This document shows positions 24,805 to 33,341 of a DNA stretch of 64,000 nt, piece by piece (within the stretch, counting starts at the first letter, position 1; the number at the start of each line of letters is the position of its first letter). The stretch comes from Caproicibacter sp046707225. Its GTDB lineage: Bacteria; Bacillota; Clostridia; Oscillospirales; Acutalibacteraceae. The position numbers were made by a program, and so were the translations under genes. A model generated the notes under the pieces. That model had not been told where the DNA came from. It did not search any database and was given only the letters and a program-made list of their open reading frames with translations. Location of the stretch: NCBI RefSeq assembly GCF_046707225.1, contig NZ_JBJKOP010000029.1, positions 62,001-126,000 on the forward strand. The letters are read 5' to 3'.

Positions 24805-24832
24805 GCCCCCGGAAAACCGGGGGCATTTTTTT
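24805..24832 (+). terminator. Intrinsic terminator after spoVM
   Basis: A perfect 8-bp GC-rich stem (24805-24812 with 24817-24824) with an AAAA loop, followed by a run of Ts from 24826. Confidence 0.92.
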
Positions 24833-24885
24833 ATGCTCTTCCTTCCATTCAGGCATCTTTCCCCGCCGATTTTTTCCATTCACAT

Positions 24886-24916
24886 GGTATAAATAAGACA
24901 AGACCGGAATAACAAT
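24886..24916 (+). promoter_or_regulatory. Possible sporulation (sigma-E like) promoter for the sipL-like gene
   Basis: GGTATAAAT near 24886-24894 and AATAACAAT near 24908-24916 loosely resemble sigma-E -35 and -10 elements. There is no good sigma-A promoter between the spoVM terminator and ATG 24948. Assignment is tentative. Confidence 0.3.
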
Positions 24917-24947
24917 TACGTAGAATTAAAAAAAGGAGAGGGCCTCT

Positions 24948-26483
24948 ATGGATTATATGCTTGACCGCGAGGCGATGGCAGTCGGAGAAGTTATTTTCGA
25001 CGGTTGCCAGGAGCAGCCAGTCGACCTGAACATCAGCCTGCCGGATTACTGCCCGGATATACAGCGCATTTTAAAATGCCAGATTTACCCAAAAATCGGG
25101 TCACGGTCGATCTCCGGCGACCGCCTGATGCTGGAGGGAGGCTTTACCGTAAAGGTCTTTTATCTTGACCCTGGCGGAATGCGGATCCGGTTCTGCGACA
25201 GCACCGACACTTTTTCGGCGGAGATCTCTTTAAAACAGGCGGCTGAAAACGCACAGATTTATGCATTCCCGCGCGTGGAATACATAAACTGCCGTGCGAC
25301 GAGTCCACGGCGCCTGGATATTCACGGCGCCTTTTCGGTGTGTGCGAAAGTGGTTGCCCAAGGGCACAGCGATGTTGTCAGCAACATCGTCGGTTCCGAT
25401 GTTGAGCAGCAGAAAAAAACAATGAAGATCAACAATCTGGTCGGATTCTGCCAGCAACAGTTCAGTGTGGACGAAATCCTTGAGCTTGGCAGCGGCAAGC
25501 CTCCGGCCGACAGCATCATGCGTACGGACGCCTTTGCCGTTCTCCAGGACTTTAAGGTTACGGCCGGGAAGCTGATGGTCAAGGGTGAGGCCTGCGTCAA
25601 ATTCCTGTATGACGGGACGGAAGAAAACAGTATGCCGGAGGCCATGGAGTTTACCATTCCGTTTAGTCAAATGCTCGACTGCACCGGCGTGACGGACGAC
25701 TGCCTCTGCGATGTCAAGGTGGGCGTCATCGGGGTGGAAGCTCAGATTAAAAACGATTACTCCGGTGACAAGACGTTTTTTGATACCCAGATTCGATTGT
25801 TTGCCAGCGCGGCGGCTTATCAGGGATCGGAAGTAACGGTGGTCAATGACGCCTATTCAAAGAATTTCGACATGAATCTTGAGTCAAAACAGAAAACGGT
25901 GGATAACCTGGCGGAACTGGTTGGGGATACCACGGTGCACAAGAGCACTCTGTCCGTCGAAGACAGTACCGTTTCACGGGTGATTGACGTCTGGAACGAA
26001 ATGAGCACCGTTTCCGCGGAAATTCAAGGCGGCCAGATCACATTTAAAGGGAAATATAACCTGTGCGTACTGGCGTTGGATGAGGAAAGCAAACCGTTTT
26101 ATTTCGAGCGCCTGCTCGATTTTGAATATACCCGCGCCTGCAGCAGCTCCGGCGACAACACGAAATGCGAAGCACAGATTGCGGTCGGAGGAATCAGCTT
26201 CCGAATTATGGGCAGCGGGATAGAGGCGAAAACCGAGCTGCGTCTAACCGCGGAAATTTACAGCCGGTACTCGTTTAAAGCGATTACGGAAGTCACGGCG
26301 GACGAAGAGAAGCCGGTTGCCCGCGACAATTCCGCGGCATTGTGCATTTACTATGCCGAAGCAGGGGAAAATCTTTGGAACATTGCCCGCGATTACCGCA
26401 CTTCAATGGCTACCATCAAACAGGAAAACGGCATAGCCGGCGATGTTATGGAAAACAGAGGAATGCTGTTGATTCCCATGTGA
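24948..26483 (+). CDS. sipL: SPOCS (DUF3794) and LysM protein, SipL-like
   Basis: A 511-residue protein with repeated DUF3794/SPOCS domains (roughly residues 25-120, 165-260 and 310-410) and a C-terminal LysM module (about 463-511) with YYAEAGENLWNIARDY and ending GMLLIPM. In Clostridioides difficile SipL has this architecture and binds SpoIVA through its LysM domain to build the coat base. Here the gene lies directly upstream of spoIVA, which strongly supports the same role. AAGGAGAGG precedes ATG 24948. There is no signal peptide, as expected for a mother-cell cytoplasmic coat protein. Confidence 0.85.
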   Translation: MDYMLDREAMAVGEVIFDGCQEQPVDLNISLPDYCPDIQRILKCQIYPKIGSRSISGDRLMLEGGFTVKVFYLDPGGMRIRFCDSTDTFSAEISLKQAAENAQIYAFPRVEYINCRATSPRRLDIHGAFSVCAKVVAQGHSDVVSNIVGSDVEQQKKTMKINNLVGFCQQQFSVDEILELGSGKPPADSIMRTDAFAVLQDFKVTAGKLMVKGEACVKFLYDGTEENSMPEAMEFTIPFSQMLDCTGVTDDCLCDVKVGVIGVEAQIKNDYSGDKTFFDTQIRLFASAAAYQGSEVTVVNDAYSKNFDMNLESKQKTVDNLAELVGDTTVHKSTLSVEDSTVSRVIDVWNEMSTVSAEIQGGQITFKGKYNLCVLALDEESKPFYFERLLDFEYTRACSSSGDNTKCEAQIAVGGISFRIMGSGIEAKTELRLTAEIYSRYSFKAITEVTADEEKPVARDNSAALCIYYAEAGENLWNIARDYRTSMATIKQENGIAGDVMENRGMLLIPM

Positions 26484-26538
26484 AAAGCGCAACCCTGGTA
26501 CCGGCATAAAATGATCTCAGCCTTGAGGGGGAGGTAAA

Positions 26539-28023
26539 ATGGAAGAACACAGCAGCAATATCTACAAGGATATTTCGGAACGCACCAACGGGGATATATA
26601 CATAGGAGTAGTCGGCCCGGTCAGAACCGGCAAATCCACGTTCATTAAACGCTTCATGGACACAATCGTGATTCCGAACATGGATTCCGATTATAAACGG
26701 GACCGAGCGGTTGACGAAATGCCTCAGTCGGCCGCCGGGCGCACAATCATGACAACGGAGCCGAAATTTGTTCCGGAGCAGGCCGTGACCGTTAAAATCG
26801 ATCAGACGGCAACGTTTTCCGTCAGAATGATCGACTGCGTCGGATATATTGTTCCGAGCTCGCTGGGGTACATCGAAAACGACAATCCCCGCATGGTCAT
26901 GACCCCGTGGTACAACGATCCGATCCCGTTTAACATGGCGGCGGAAATCGGCACCAAAAAGGTCATTACGGAGCATTCGACCATCGGCCTGGTGATTACA
27001 ACGGACGGCAGCATCAGCGACATTCCGCGTGAAGAGTACGAGGAAGCGGAAGAGCGCGTGATCGACGAACTGAAAAAGATCGATAAACCGTTTATTGTTC
27101 TGCTGAACTGCATTGATCCGGACACGGCGGAAGCGGCCGCGCTCGCGGAAAAACTGCAAAAAAAATACGGCGTTCCGGTTCTGCCCGTCAACTGTCTGCG
27201 GATGGAAGAAAAAGAAATCCGAATGATTCTGGCGAAGATCCTGTTTGAATTTCCGGTGAAGGAAATCCGTATCGACATGCCAAAATGGCTTTCCGGTCTG
27301 GAAAAGGATCATTGGCTGAGAAGCAGCGTATATTCCGCGATACAGGCGGCGGCCTCAAAGGTCGGCCGAATCCGCGAAGTGGAGAATATTATCGGGGAAG
27401 TCGGGCAGTGCGAATATGTCAATGCGGCGAAAACCGAATCCGTAGAGCTTGGCAACGGGCACGCAAGAATCGGCCTTTCGCTTCAGCCGAATCTGTTTTA
27501 TAAGGTGTTGGGGGAAAAGACAGGACTGGAAATCGGCGACGAAGGCAGCCTGATGGATCAGGTGCTGAAGATGGCTGATGTCAAAAAACAGTACGACCGC
27601 ATTAAGGACGCTTACCGAGATGTGGAGGAAAACGGATACGGAATCGTTATGCCCACGGTGGAAGAGCTCAGTCTGGAAGAACCGGAAATCATCCGGCAGG
27701 GCGGAAAGTACGGGATCCGGCTGAAGGCGGCGGCTCCGTCCATCCATATGATGAAGACGCGAATCACGACGGAGATTACCCCGATTGTCGGCTCCGAGCA
27801 GCAGTCGCAGGAGCTGGTGGAATACATCCTCAAGGAGTTCGAATCCAATCCATCGCAGATTTGGGAATCCAATATTTTTGGGAAAAGTCTGCACGAATTG
27901 GTTAACGAGGGGCTTCACAACAAACTGACGCGCATGCCGAACGACGCGCGCGATAAAGTTCGCGAAACCATTGAACGAATTATCAACGAGGGCTGCAACG
28001 GGCTGATCTGCATTATTTTGTAG
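26539..28023 (+). CDS. spoIVA: Stage IV sporulation protein A (coat basement ATPase)
   Basis: A 494-residue cytoskeletal ATPase that polymerises around the forespore to form the platform for coat assembly. The Walker A motif GPVRTGKST is at about residues 26-34. The family opening NIYKDISERTNGDIYIGVVG, the IDCVGY region and the C-terminal RINEGCNGLICIIL (parts of which insert at the SpoVM-marked membrane in Bacillus) are all conserved. GGGGGAGG precedes the ATG. It lies 55 bases after the SipL-like gene and ends at a terminator. Confidence 0.97.
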   Translation: MEEHSSNIYKDISERTNGDIYIGVVGPVRTGKSTFIKRFMDTIVIPNMDSDYKRDRAVDEMPQSAAGRTIMTTEPKFVPEQAVTVKIDQTATFSVRMIDCVGYIVPSSLGYIENDNPRMVMTPWYNDPIPFNMAAEIGTKKVITEHSTIGLVITTDGSISDIPREEYEEAEERVIDELKKIDKPFIVLLNCIDPDTAEAAALAEKLQKKYGVPVLPVNCLRMEEKEIRMILAKILFEFPVKEIRIDMPKWLSGLEKDHWLRSSVYSAIQAAASKVGRIREVENIIGEVGQCEYVNAAKTESVELGNGHARIGLSLQPNLFYKVLGEKTGLEIGDEGSLMDQVLKMADVKKQYDRIKDAYRDVEENGYGIVMPTVEELSLEEPEIIRQGGKYGIRLKAAAPSIHMMKTRITTEITPIVGSEQQSQELVEYILKEFESNPSQIWESNIFGKSLHELVNEGLHNKLTRMPNDARDKVRETIERIINEGCNGLICIIL

Positions 28024-28041
28024 CAATAGCCAATCATAGTC

Positions 28042-28074
28042 AGGGTGTCTGCTGAAAAGCAGGCACCCTTTTTA
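28042..28074 (+). terminator. Intrinsic terminator after spoIVA
   Basis: An 11-bp stem with one T-G pair (28042-28052 with 28059-28069), loop TGAAAA, then five Ts. Confidence 0.9.
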
Positions 28075-28162
28075 TGCTATTTAATGCCATTCCGAATTTT
28101 ACCTGAAAATGTTTGAATTGATCGGAGCAGGATGGTCATCACAGTTTAGGGTAAACTTTCTA

Positions 28163-28191
28163 TTGCAAAAACCGATGCGATATGTCATAAT
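28163..28191 (+). promoter_or_regulatory. Sigma-A type promoter for nfnAB
   Basis: TTGCAA at 28163-28168, a 17-base spacer and CATAAT at 28186-28191, 39 bases before the nfnA start. No obvious Rex-type operator was seen. Confidence 0.65.
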
Positions 28192-28229
28192 GTTTGTATA
28201 AATATTATCAATCTAACAGGAGTGAAATT

Positions 28230-29078
28230 ATGTTTTCTATCATAGAAAAAAGGAAACTCAACGACTCCATGACATTAATGGTAGTTGACGCTCCCTATAT
28301 TGCAAAAAAGGCAAAAGCGGGTCAGTTTATTATCCTGCGCGTCAATGAATACGGCGAGAGAATTCCGCTGACCATTGCTGATTACGACCGCGAAAAGGGA
28401 ACGGTCACCATTATATATCAGATTGTCGGTAAAACGACGATTCTGCTCGATCAGCTGAATGTCGGCGACGCGATTCTTGATTTCATCGGGCCTCTGGGCA
28501 AAGCTTCCGAACTGGAGGGTTATCATAAGGCGGCGGTGATCGGCGGCGGCGCTGGCTGCGCGATTGCGTACCCGCAGGCCAAGGCCCTGCATCAGCTGGG
28601 GGCAAAGGTGGACATGATCGCCGGATTCCGGAACAAGGACATCGTGATCCTTGAAGACGAGATGCGCGCGGCAAGCGACAGCCTTACCGTGATGACGGAC
28701 GACGGCTCCAACGGGAACCAGGGGTTTGTAACCGACGCGCTGAAAAAGAGAATCGAAGAGGGAGCGGATTACGATCTGGTCGTGGCGATCGGGCCGCTGG
28801 TTATGATGCGCGCCGTCTGTAACCTGACAAAGGAATACGGCATTAAGACGATTGTCAGCATGAACCCGATCATGATCGACGGAACCGGGATGTGCGGCGG
28901 CTGCCGCCTGACCGTCGGCGGAAAGACAAAGTTCGCCTGTGTGGACGGCCCGGATTTCGACGGGCATGAAGTGGATTTCGACGAAACGATCAAACGTTCC
29001 AGAACCTATGCGGAAATGGAAAAGAAAGCGGCCCATGACTATAAATGCCATCTGATGGAGAGTGTGGAAAATGCCTAA
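28230..29078 (+). CDS. nfnA: NADH-dependent ferredoxin:NADP+ oxidoreductase, small subunit (NfnA type)
   Basis: A 282-residue FAD- and NAD-binding protein of the ferredoxin-NADP reductase fold. The FAD site includes RIPLTIADYD, the nucleotide site GGGAGCAIAYPQA, and the C-terminal cysteines of DGTGMCGGCRLTV plus a further Cys ligate a 2Fe-2S cluster. In the Nfn complex it pairs with a GltA-like subunit for flavin-based electron bifurcation between NADH, NADPH and ferredoxin. ACAGGAG sets ATG 28230. It overlaps the next gene by 8 bases. Confidence 0.88.
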   Translation: MFSIIEKRKLNDSMTLMVVDAPYIAKKAKAGQFIILRVNEYGERIPLTIADYDREKGTVTIIYQIVGKTTILLDQLNVGDAILDFIGPLGKASELEGYHKAAVIGGGAGCAIAYPQAKALHQLGAKVDMIAGFRNKDIVILEDEMRAASDSLTVMTDDGSNGNQGFVTDALKKRIEEGADYDLVVAIGPLVMMRAVCNLTKEYGIKTIVSMNPIMIDGTGMCGGCRLTVGGKTKFACVDGPDFDGHEVDFDETIKRSRTYAEMEKKAAHDYKCHLMESVENA

Positions 29079-30462
29079 TATGAATCCGAAAAAGACGCCG
29101 ATTCCGGAGCAGGAACCGAACGTCCGCAACAAAAATTTCGAAGAAGTTTCTCTGGGCTATACGGAGGCGATGGCGAAGGAAGAAGCGGAGCGCTGCCTTC
29201 ACTGCAAAAACCAGCCGTGTGTTTCCGGCTGCCCGGTCGGGGTGCATATTCCGGATTTTATCCGCAGCATCGCGGCAGGGGATATGGAAGGCGCCTATCA
29301 GACCATTAAGCTGACGAATTCCCTGCCTGCCGTCTGCGGGCGTGTCTGCCCGCAGGAAAATCAGTGCGAACACAACTGTGTGCGCGGAATCAAGGGCGAG
29401 CCGGTCGGAATCGGACGCTTGGAGCGTTTTGCCGCGGATTGGCACATGAAGAACGGCAAGGACGAAGAATTCCATGCGGAGCACAACGGCCACAAGGTCG
29501 CGGTGATCGGGGCTGGACCGGCGGGATTGACCTGCGCGGGCGATCTTGCCGCCAAGGGCTACTCCGTTACGGTCTTTGAGGCGCTGCACGCGGCCGGCGG
29601 CGTACTGATGTACGGAATTCCGCAGTTCCGTCTGCCGAAGGAAATCGTACAAAAGGAAATCGACGCGCTGAAGCAAAAGGGCGTCGAGATCAAGACCGAC
29701 ATGGTGATTGGAAAGGTTCTCTCCGTCGACGAATTGTTTGATATGGGGTATGAGGCTATCTTTGTCGGAACCGGCGCGGGCCTGCCCAGCTTTATGAATA
29801 TTCCGGGTGAAAGCCTGATCGGCGTTTATTCCGCCAATGAATTTCTCACCCGCGTGAACCTGATGAAGGCGTATAAGCCGGAATACGATACGCCGATGAT
29901 CGAGCCGAAGCGCGTTGCCGTGGTTGGCGGAGGCAACGTCGCGATGGACGCGGCCAGAACATCCCTGCGCCTTGGCGCGGAGCAGGTTCATATTGTTTAC
30001 CGCCGTGCAGAAGAGCAGATGCCGGCCCGGCGTGAAGAGGTCCATCACGCAAAAGAAGAGGGCGTCGAATTTAATCTGCTTTGCAATCCGGTGGCGATCC
30101 ATGGCGATGAGAATGGAAAAGTGGAGTCGATCGAGTGCATCAGGATGGAATTGGGAGAAGCGGACGCTTCCGGACGCCGCAAGCCGGTTCCGGTGGAAGG
30201 CTCCAACTTTAAAATCCCGGTGGACTGTGTTGTTATGGCAATCGGAAATTCACCGAACCCGCTGATTCGTACGACGACCGAGGGCCTCGAGGCAAATCAG
30301 CGCGGCTGTATTGTTGTAAACGAAGAAACAATGCGGACATCCCGCGAGGGCGTATATGCCGCGGGCGACGCTGTCAGCGGCGCCGCTACGGTCATTCTTG
30401 CAATGGGCGGCGGGAAAGACGCGGCCCGGTCGATCGACCGGTACATTCAGTCCAAACAGTAA
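29071..30462 (+). CDS. nfnB: NADPH-dependent Nfn large subunit (glutamate synthase small-chain like)
   Basis: A 463-residue iron-sulfur flavoprotein. The N-terminal cysteine-rich domain (CLHCKNQPCVSGCPV, then CGRVCPQENQCEHNC) binds 4Fe-4S clusters. Two dinucleotide folds follow, with GAGPAGLTCAGDLA for FAD and VVGGGNVAMDAARTSLRLG for NADPH, and a final GDAVSGAATVILAMGGG. The sequence resembles the GltD/GltA family, but no glutamate synthase large subunit is nearby and nfnA overlaps it, so Nfn is the best reading. GGAG at 29057-29060 supports ATG 29071. Confidence 0.88.
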   Translation: MPNMNPKKTPIPEQEPNVRNKNFEEVSLGYTEAMAKEEAERCLHCKNQPCVSGCPVGVHIPDFIRSIAAGDMEGAYQTIKLTNSLPAVCGRVCPQENQCEHNCVRGIKGEPVGIGRLERFAADWHMKNGKDEEFHAEHNGHKVAVIGAGPAGLTCAGDLAAKGYSVTVFEALHAAGGVLMYGIPQFRLPKEIVQKEIDALKQKGVEIKTDMVIGKVLSVDELFDMGYEAIFVGTGAGLPSFMNIPGESLIGVYSANEFLTRVNLMKAYKPEYDTPMIEPKRVAVVGGGNVAMDAARTSLRLGAEQVHIVYRRAEEQMPARREEVHHAKEEGVEFNLLCNPVAIHGDENGKVESIECIRMELGEADASGRRKPVPVEGSNFKIPVDCVVMAIGNSPNPLIRTTTEGLEANQRGCIVVNEETMRTSREGVYAAGDAVSGAATVILAMGGGKDAARSIDRYIQSKQ

Positions 30463-30473
30463 TTCTTAAAAGA

Positions 30474-30516
30474 TAAGACGGCCTTCGCGGATTGTGGCGG
30501 AGGCCGTCTTTCTGTT
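30474..30516. terminator. Terminator between nfnB and the LUD gene
   Basis: A 9-bp stem AGACGGCCT/AGGCCGTCT (30476-30484 with 30501-30509) with a 16-base loop and a T-rich end. It mainly ends the nfnAB transcript. The next 80 bases before the stop of the minus-strand gene hold nothing recognisable. Confidence 0.75.
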
Positions 30517-30593
30517 TGTGGCATGAAACCCTCTGCGCGCCCCGCCAGCAGGCGGGGCGGCGGGTGTGCGGGAGAGTACAGGGGACGAGCAAA

Positions 30594-31238
30594 TCAGTAT
30601 CCCAGCGTTTCGGGGAGAAGAAAAACCTTGACCCGGCCGGGTTCGCGCTGAAAACTGCTGATCAAAGTGTTGCAGCACATGCGTTCCGGACTTTTGCAGT
30701 CGGTGCATTTTCCGGTCAGAGAACAACCGGTCGTGTGAACGTTCAGACGGAAGCAGTTTGCCGCGACAGACCAGTTTTTCACACGGCTTTCGGCTTCCGC
30801 AAGGTCCTGGACCAGTTTGTTGGCGCCCGCGATCACAACGACGTTTCTGGGGCCGTAGGCAATCGCCGCGATCCGGTTTGAGTTCCCGTCAATGTTAAAA
30901 AGCTGCCCGTCCATTGTAATTGCGTTGGCGCTGGTGAAATACCAGTCGGAATTCAGAGAGCGGAGAAAGATTTCACGCTTTTCTTCCGCGGTCATCCCTG
31001 TGCGGTAACGGTCCAGATACTGAAATTTGTCGCTGCGGATAAAGTCCAAGACCCCGGTTTCCTCCAGCGTAACGGAACCGCCGTTTGCGACGACGGCGTT
31101 TTCAGGAACCATTTCACCGAGGAGCTTTAAAAGTTCTTCCCGGTTTGCAACGAAACGCGCGTCAAAGCGATTCGCGTTCAGTGCCTTTACCGCCGACTCG
31201 ATTTTCTTTTGCTCCATCTGTGCTAAAGCTTGATTCAT
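30594..31238 (-). CDS. LUD-domain protein (lactate utilization protein family, DUF162)
   Basis: A 214-residue LutC/LUD-fold protein. Typical segments are ANGGSVTLEETGVLDF, the SANAITMDGQLFNIDGNSNR motif and GPRNVVVIAGANKLV. The C-terminus has a cysteine group (CSLTGKCTDC, then MCC) absent from classical LutC, suggesting a metal or iron-sulfur site. Single-gene LUD proteins are widespread in Clostridia, and their reaction is not known to me; lactate oxidation cannot be claimed without LutA/LutB. GAGGG lies 7 bases before the start on the minus strand. Confidence 0.85.
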   Translation of the reverse strand: MNQALAQMEQKKIESAVKALNANRFDARFVANREELLKLLGEMVPENAVVANGGSVTLEETGVLDFIRSDKFQYLDRYRTGMTAEEKREIFLRSLNSDWYFTSANAITMDGQLFNIDGNSNRIAAIAYGPRNVVVIAGANKLVQDLAEAESRVKNWSVAANCFRLNVHTTGCSLTGKCTDCKSPERMCCNTLISSFQREPGRVKVFLLPETLGY

Positions 31239-31263
31239 ATGAAATCCCTCTTTTCTTATCGAT

Positions 31264-31292
31264 ATCTTAACAAAAAATCGGTCATTTTACAA
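31264..31292 (-). promoter_or_regulatory. Promoter for the LUD gene
   Basis: On the minus strand, TTGTAA (31287-31292), a 17-base spacer and TAAGAT (31264-31269), about 26 bases before the start codon. Confidence 0.6.
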
Positions 31293-31404
31293 GAATGATT
31301 CGAGGAGATCAACGGATCCTCTGTCCGCTTTTGATCCGGTTCGGTTCTGTTTGCGCGATCATTTTCATATGATTACTCGAACATGATTTGCAGGAGGATT
31401 TCAA

Positions 31405-32046
31405 ATGAAGCGAAATACAAGAATGGAAACGGAACGGAAAAGCCAAAATTTAGTGGTGACCGGCTCCCGGACGCGCAAAACATGGGAGGAGCCGGAAAAT
31501 ACGGACCTGGATGAGGAATTATATTCTGCCGAGGCCGATGATTTTGAACCGCAGCCTGACCCGATTAACCGCAGGGCAAGCACCAAGCTGCTGACTGTGG
31601 TGCAGATTAGCGCCTGCACGGCCATCTTAATTGCTGCTGTAGCTCTGCGCCTGAACGGCGGAACGGTTTATCAAAAAGTGAGAAACTGGTATTTTGAATC
31701 GCTGAACGATTCGATTGTAGCCGATTCACAGATGGAAAATATGAAGCATGTGGTAATCGACCTATGGTCAAACATTACCAGCTCCAGACCGGAAAATACC
31801 CAGGAAGCGTCTTCTGCGCCGGATCAGCCAAGCAACCCGGCTTCGCAGGCATCCTCGGCAGGCTCGGCGAACGGAGCGGGTTCCGCCCCTTCACAGCCTG
31901 AGAATGCTTCGGCTCCGGCGTCGTCCGGTACGCAGACACAACCGAACGGAGCATCCGCGCTGGGCTCCGCTCCGCAATCGGAAAATAACGCTTCCGCTTC
32001 GCCTTCTTCTCAGGGGAAGGCGCCCTCTTCCTCCGCATCGCCATGA
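31405..32046 (+). CDS. Single-pass membrane protein upstream of SpoIVFB-like protease
   Basis: A 213-residue protein I cannot place in a family by sequence. Residues 1-60 are charged and acidic (EEPENTDLDEELYSAEADDF), one membrane helix spans about 65-82 (VQISACTAILIAAVALRL), a short extracytoplasmic part follows, and residues 130-213 are a low-complexity Ser/Ala/Pro/Gln tail. It overlaps the downstream M50 protease by 4 bases. That pairing, plus the topology, suggests a SpoIVFA-like partner, but the LytM (M23) domain of Bacillus SpoIVFA is missing. GCAGGAGG precedes the ATG. Confidence 0.7.
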   Translation: MKRNTRMETERKSQNLVVTGSRTRKTWEEPENTDLDEELYSAEADDFEPQPDPINRRASTKLLTVVQISACTAILIAAVALRLNGGTVYQKVRNWYFESLNDSIVADSQMENMKHVVIDLWSNITSSRPENTQEASSAPDQPSNPASQASSAGSANGAGSAPSQPENASAPASSGTQTQPNGASALGSAPQSENNASASPSSQGKAPSSSASP

Positions 32047-32642
32047 ATTTTACGGTCGGCGGCTGCCGGGTCACTTTCAGCTATTTCTTTTTTGCTCTGA
32101 TTGCGCTGCTGCTTCTGTTTGACAGAAGCGGTGTGGCCGCGGCCGGTCTGGCTGCGGCGGCGCTGCACGAATCCAGTCATTTTGGCGTGATGTACGCTTT
32201 TGGCTGCTTACCCGAAACAGTCAGGTTCACCGCTTTTGGCATTGATATCATTCGCACATCACGGCCGGACCGCGGATACCTGAGAGATGCCGTCGTTTCT
32301 TTGTCGGGACCGGCGGCCAATCTTCTGGCCGCAGTTTTGTTTTCCGTCTTCCAAAACTCAACGGCAAGGAATCTGGCACTGGCAGACTTCACGTTATTCG
32401 TGTTTAATTCTTTGCCGATCGAGCCGTTGGACGGAGGACAGGCCTTGTATTCACTGCTGTGTACTCATTGGGAGCCGGACAGAGCGGCGGCAACGGTGCA
32501 GGTGATTTCCTTTCTGTTTTTGGCTCCGCTTTCCGCGATCGGCTTTTTCGTGTTATTCCGTTCCCCGGGTAACTTTACGCTTCTTCTGGTCAGCGTATAT
32601 CTGATGATTTTACTGGTTTTTAAAAAAGGAAAATATTTTTAA
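32043..32642 (+). CDS. M50 intramembrane protease, SpoIVFB-like
   Basis: A 199-residue polytopic membrane protein with the zinc motif HESSHFG (about residues 42-48) and a second motif SLPIEPLDGGQALY near 125-138 that supplies the third ligand, as in site-2 proteases. In Bacillus SpoIVFB cleaves pro-sigma-K in the mother cell. Small size, lack of PDZ or CBS domains, and an upstream single-pass membrane partner in the same operon fit SpoIVFB. It differs from the other M50 protein at 2584. The sigma-K link is inference. Confidence 0.8.
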   Translation: MNFTVGGCRVTFSYFFFALIALLLLFDRSGVAAAGLAAAALHESSHFGVMYAFGCLPETVRFTAFGIDIIRTSRPDRGYLRDAVVSLSGPAANLLAAVLFSVFQNSTARNLALADFTLFVFNSLPIEPLDGGQALYSLLCTHWEPDRAAATVQVISFLFLAPLSAIGFFVLFRSPGNFTLLLVSVYLMILLVFKKGKYF

Positions 32643-32681
32643 AATGCCCGCTTCCGAAGTTAGATCGGAAGCGGGCATTTT
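32641..32681. terminator. Bidirectional terminator between the M50 protease and dhaL-like genes
   Basis: A perfect 17-bp stem (32641-32657 with 32665-32681) with AAAA at one side and TTTT at the other, so it can stop transcripts arriving from either side. Confidence 0.92.
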
Positions 32682-32691
32682 GAGGCTTGGC

Positions 32692-33327
32692 TTAGTCTTG
32701 TGTAGCCAGTGACAAAGCCTGGTACAGGTAACAGCCGACCAATGCGCCTTGGTCGGGACGTCCCAGGGCCTTTTCTCCGAAATAGACCGCTCTGCCAAAC
32801 GCGGGCAGCATGGATTTGGTATCCTCAACCCCCTTGGCGGCACCTTCCATCGCGCGCTTACAGCATTCCGCGACGGAAAGTCCTTCTTTCGCCGCCTTTT
32901 GAAGCGCGTCGGCTGCCGGAGCAAGGGAATCCACAATCGTTCTGTTTCCGCGTTCGGCTTTTCCACGCTCCATAATGCCACAAACAAAATCTTGAGCAAA
33001 GCACGCAAGGTCGTCGACCGTAAGCTCCGTTTTCCCAAGAGCCCCTTTGCCGGATTTTAAAAAAGCGGAGGCGATCAGGGTTCCCATCGTTGATGGAACG
33101 GTGCGGGCGAACACCATTCCGGTCTGCACCAAAAGCTTTCCAAGATCGGTCTCTTCGCTTGACAGAACAAATTCCCTGGCTTTTCCGAACCCCGCCGACA
33201 TCGTCAGCCCAAGGTCGCCGTCACCCATCGCGGCGTCGAGTTCAATCAGATACTCTTTTTTTTCCTCCATCAGACGGGAAGCTTCACAGACAAAATCAAC
33301 AAGCTGCTTTCTGGTAACAACATTCAT
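32692..33327 (-). CDS. Dihydroxyacetone kinase L-like subunit (first copy)
   Basis: A 211-residue all-helical nucleotide-binding subunit of the DhaL family. The metal-site motif reads DAAMGDGDLGLTM where the second copy in this window has DREIGDADHGINM. GDGD-type motifs are, as I recall, more like ATP-using kinases than PTS-type DhaL. The segment VPSTMGTLIASAFLKSGK is the usual phosphate-binding stretch. It follows the DhaK-like gene after 14 bases on the minus strand; no DhaM is nearby. The substrate may be a hydroxyketone other than dihydroxyacetone. Confidence 0.8.
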   Translation of the reverse strand: MNVVTRKQLVDFVCEASRLMEEKKEYLIELDAAMGDGDLGLTMSAGFGKAREFVLSSEETDLGKLLVQTGMVFARTVPSTMGTLIASAFLKSGKGALGKTELTVDDLACFAQDFVCGIMERGKAERGNRTIVDSLAPAADALQKAAKEGLSVAECCKRAMEGAAKGVEDTKSMLPAFGRAVYFGEKALGRPDQGALVGCYLYQALSLATQD

Positions 33328-33341
33328 TGCAGTGGTTCTCC

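Noticed and set aside
31790..32040. Ser/Ala/Pro-rich low-complexity stretch as a possible DNA repeat
   Set aside because: No regular repeat unit at the DNA level; it is the coding region for the low-complexity tail of the membrane protein.
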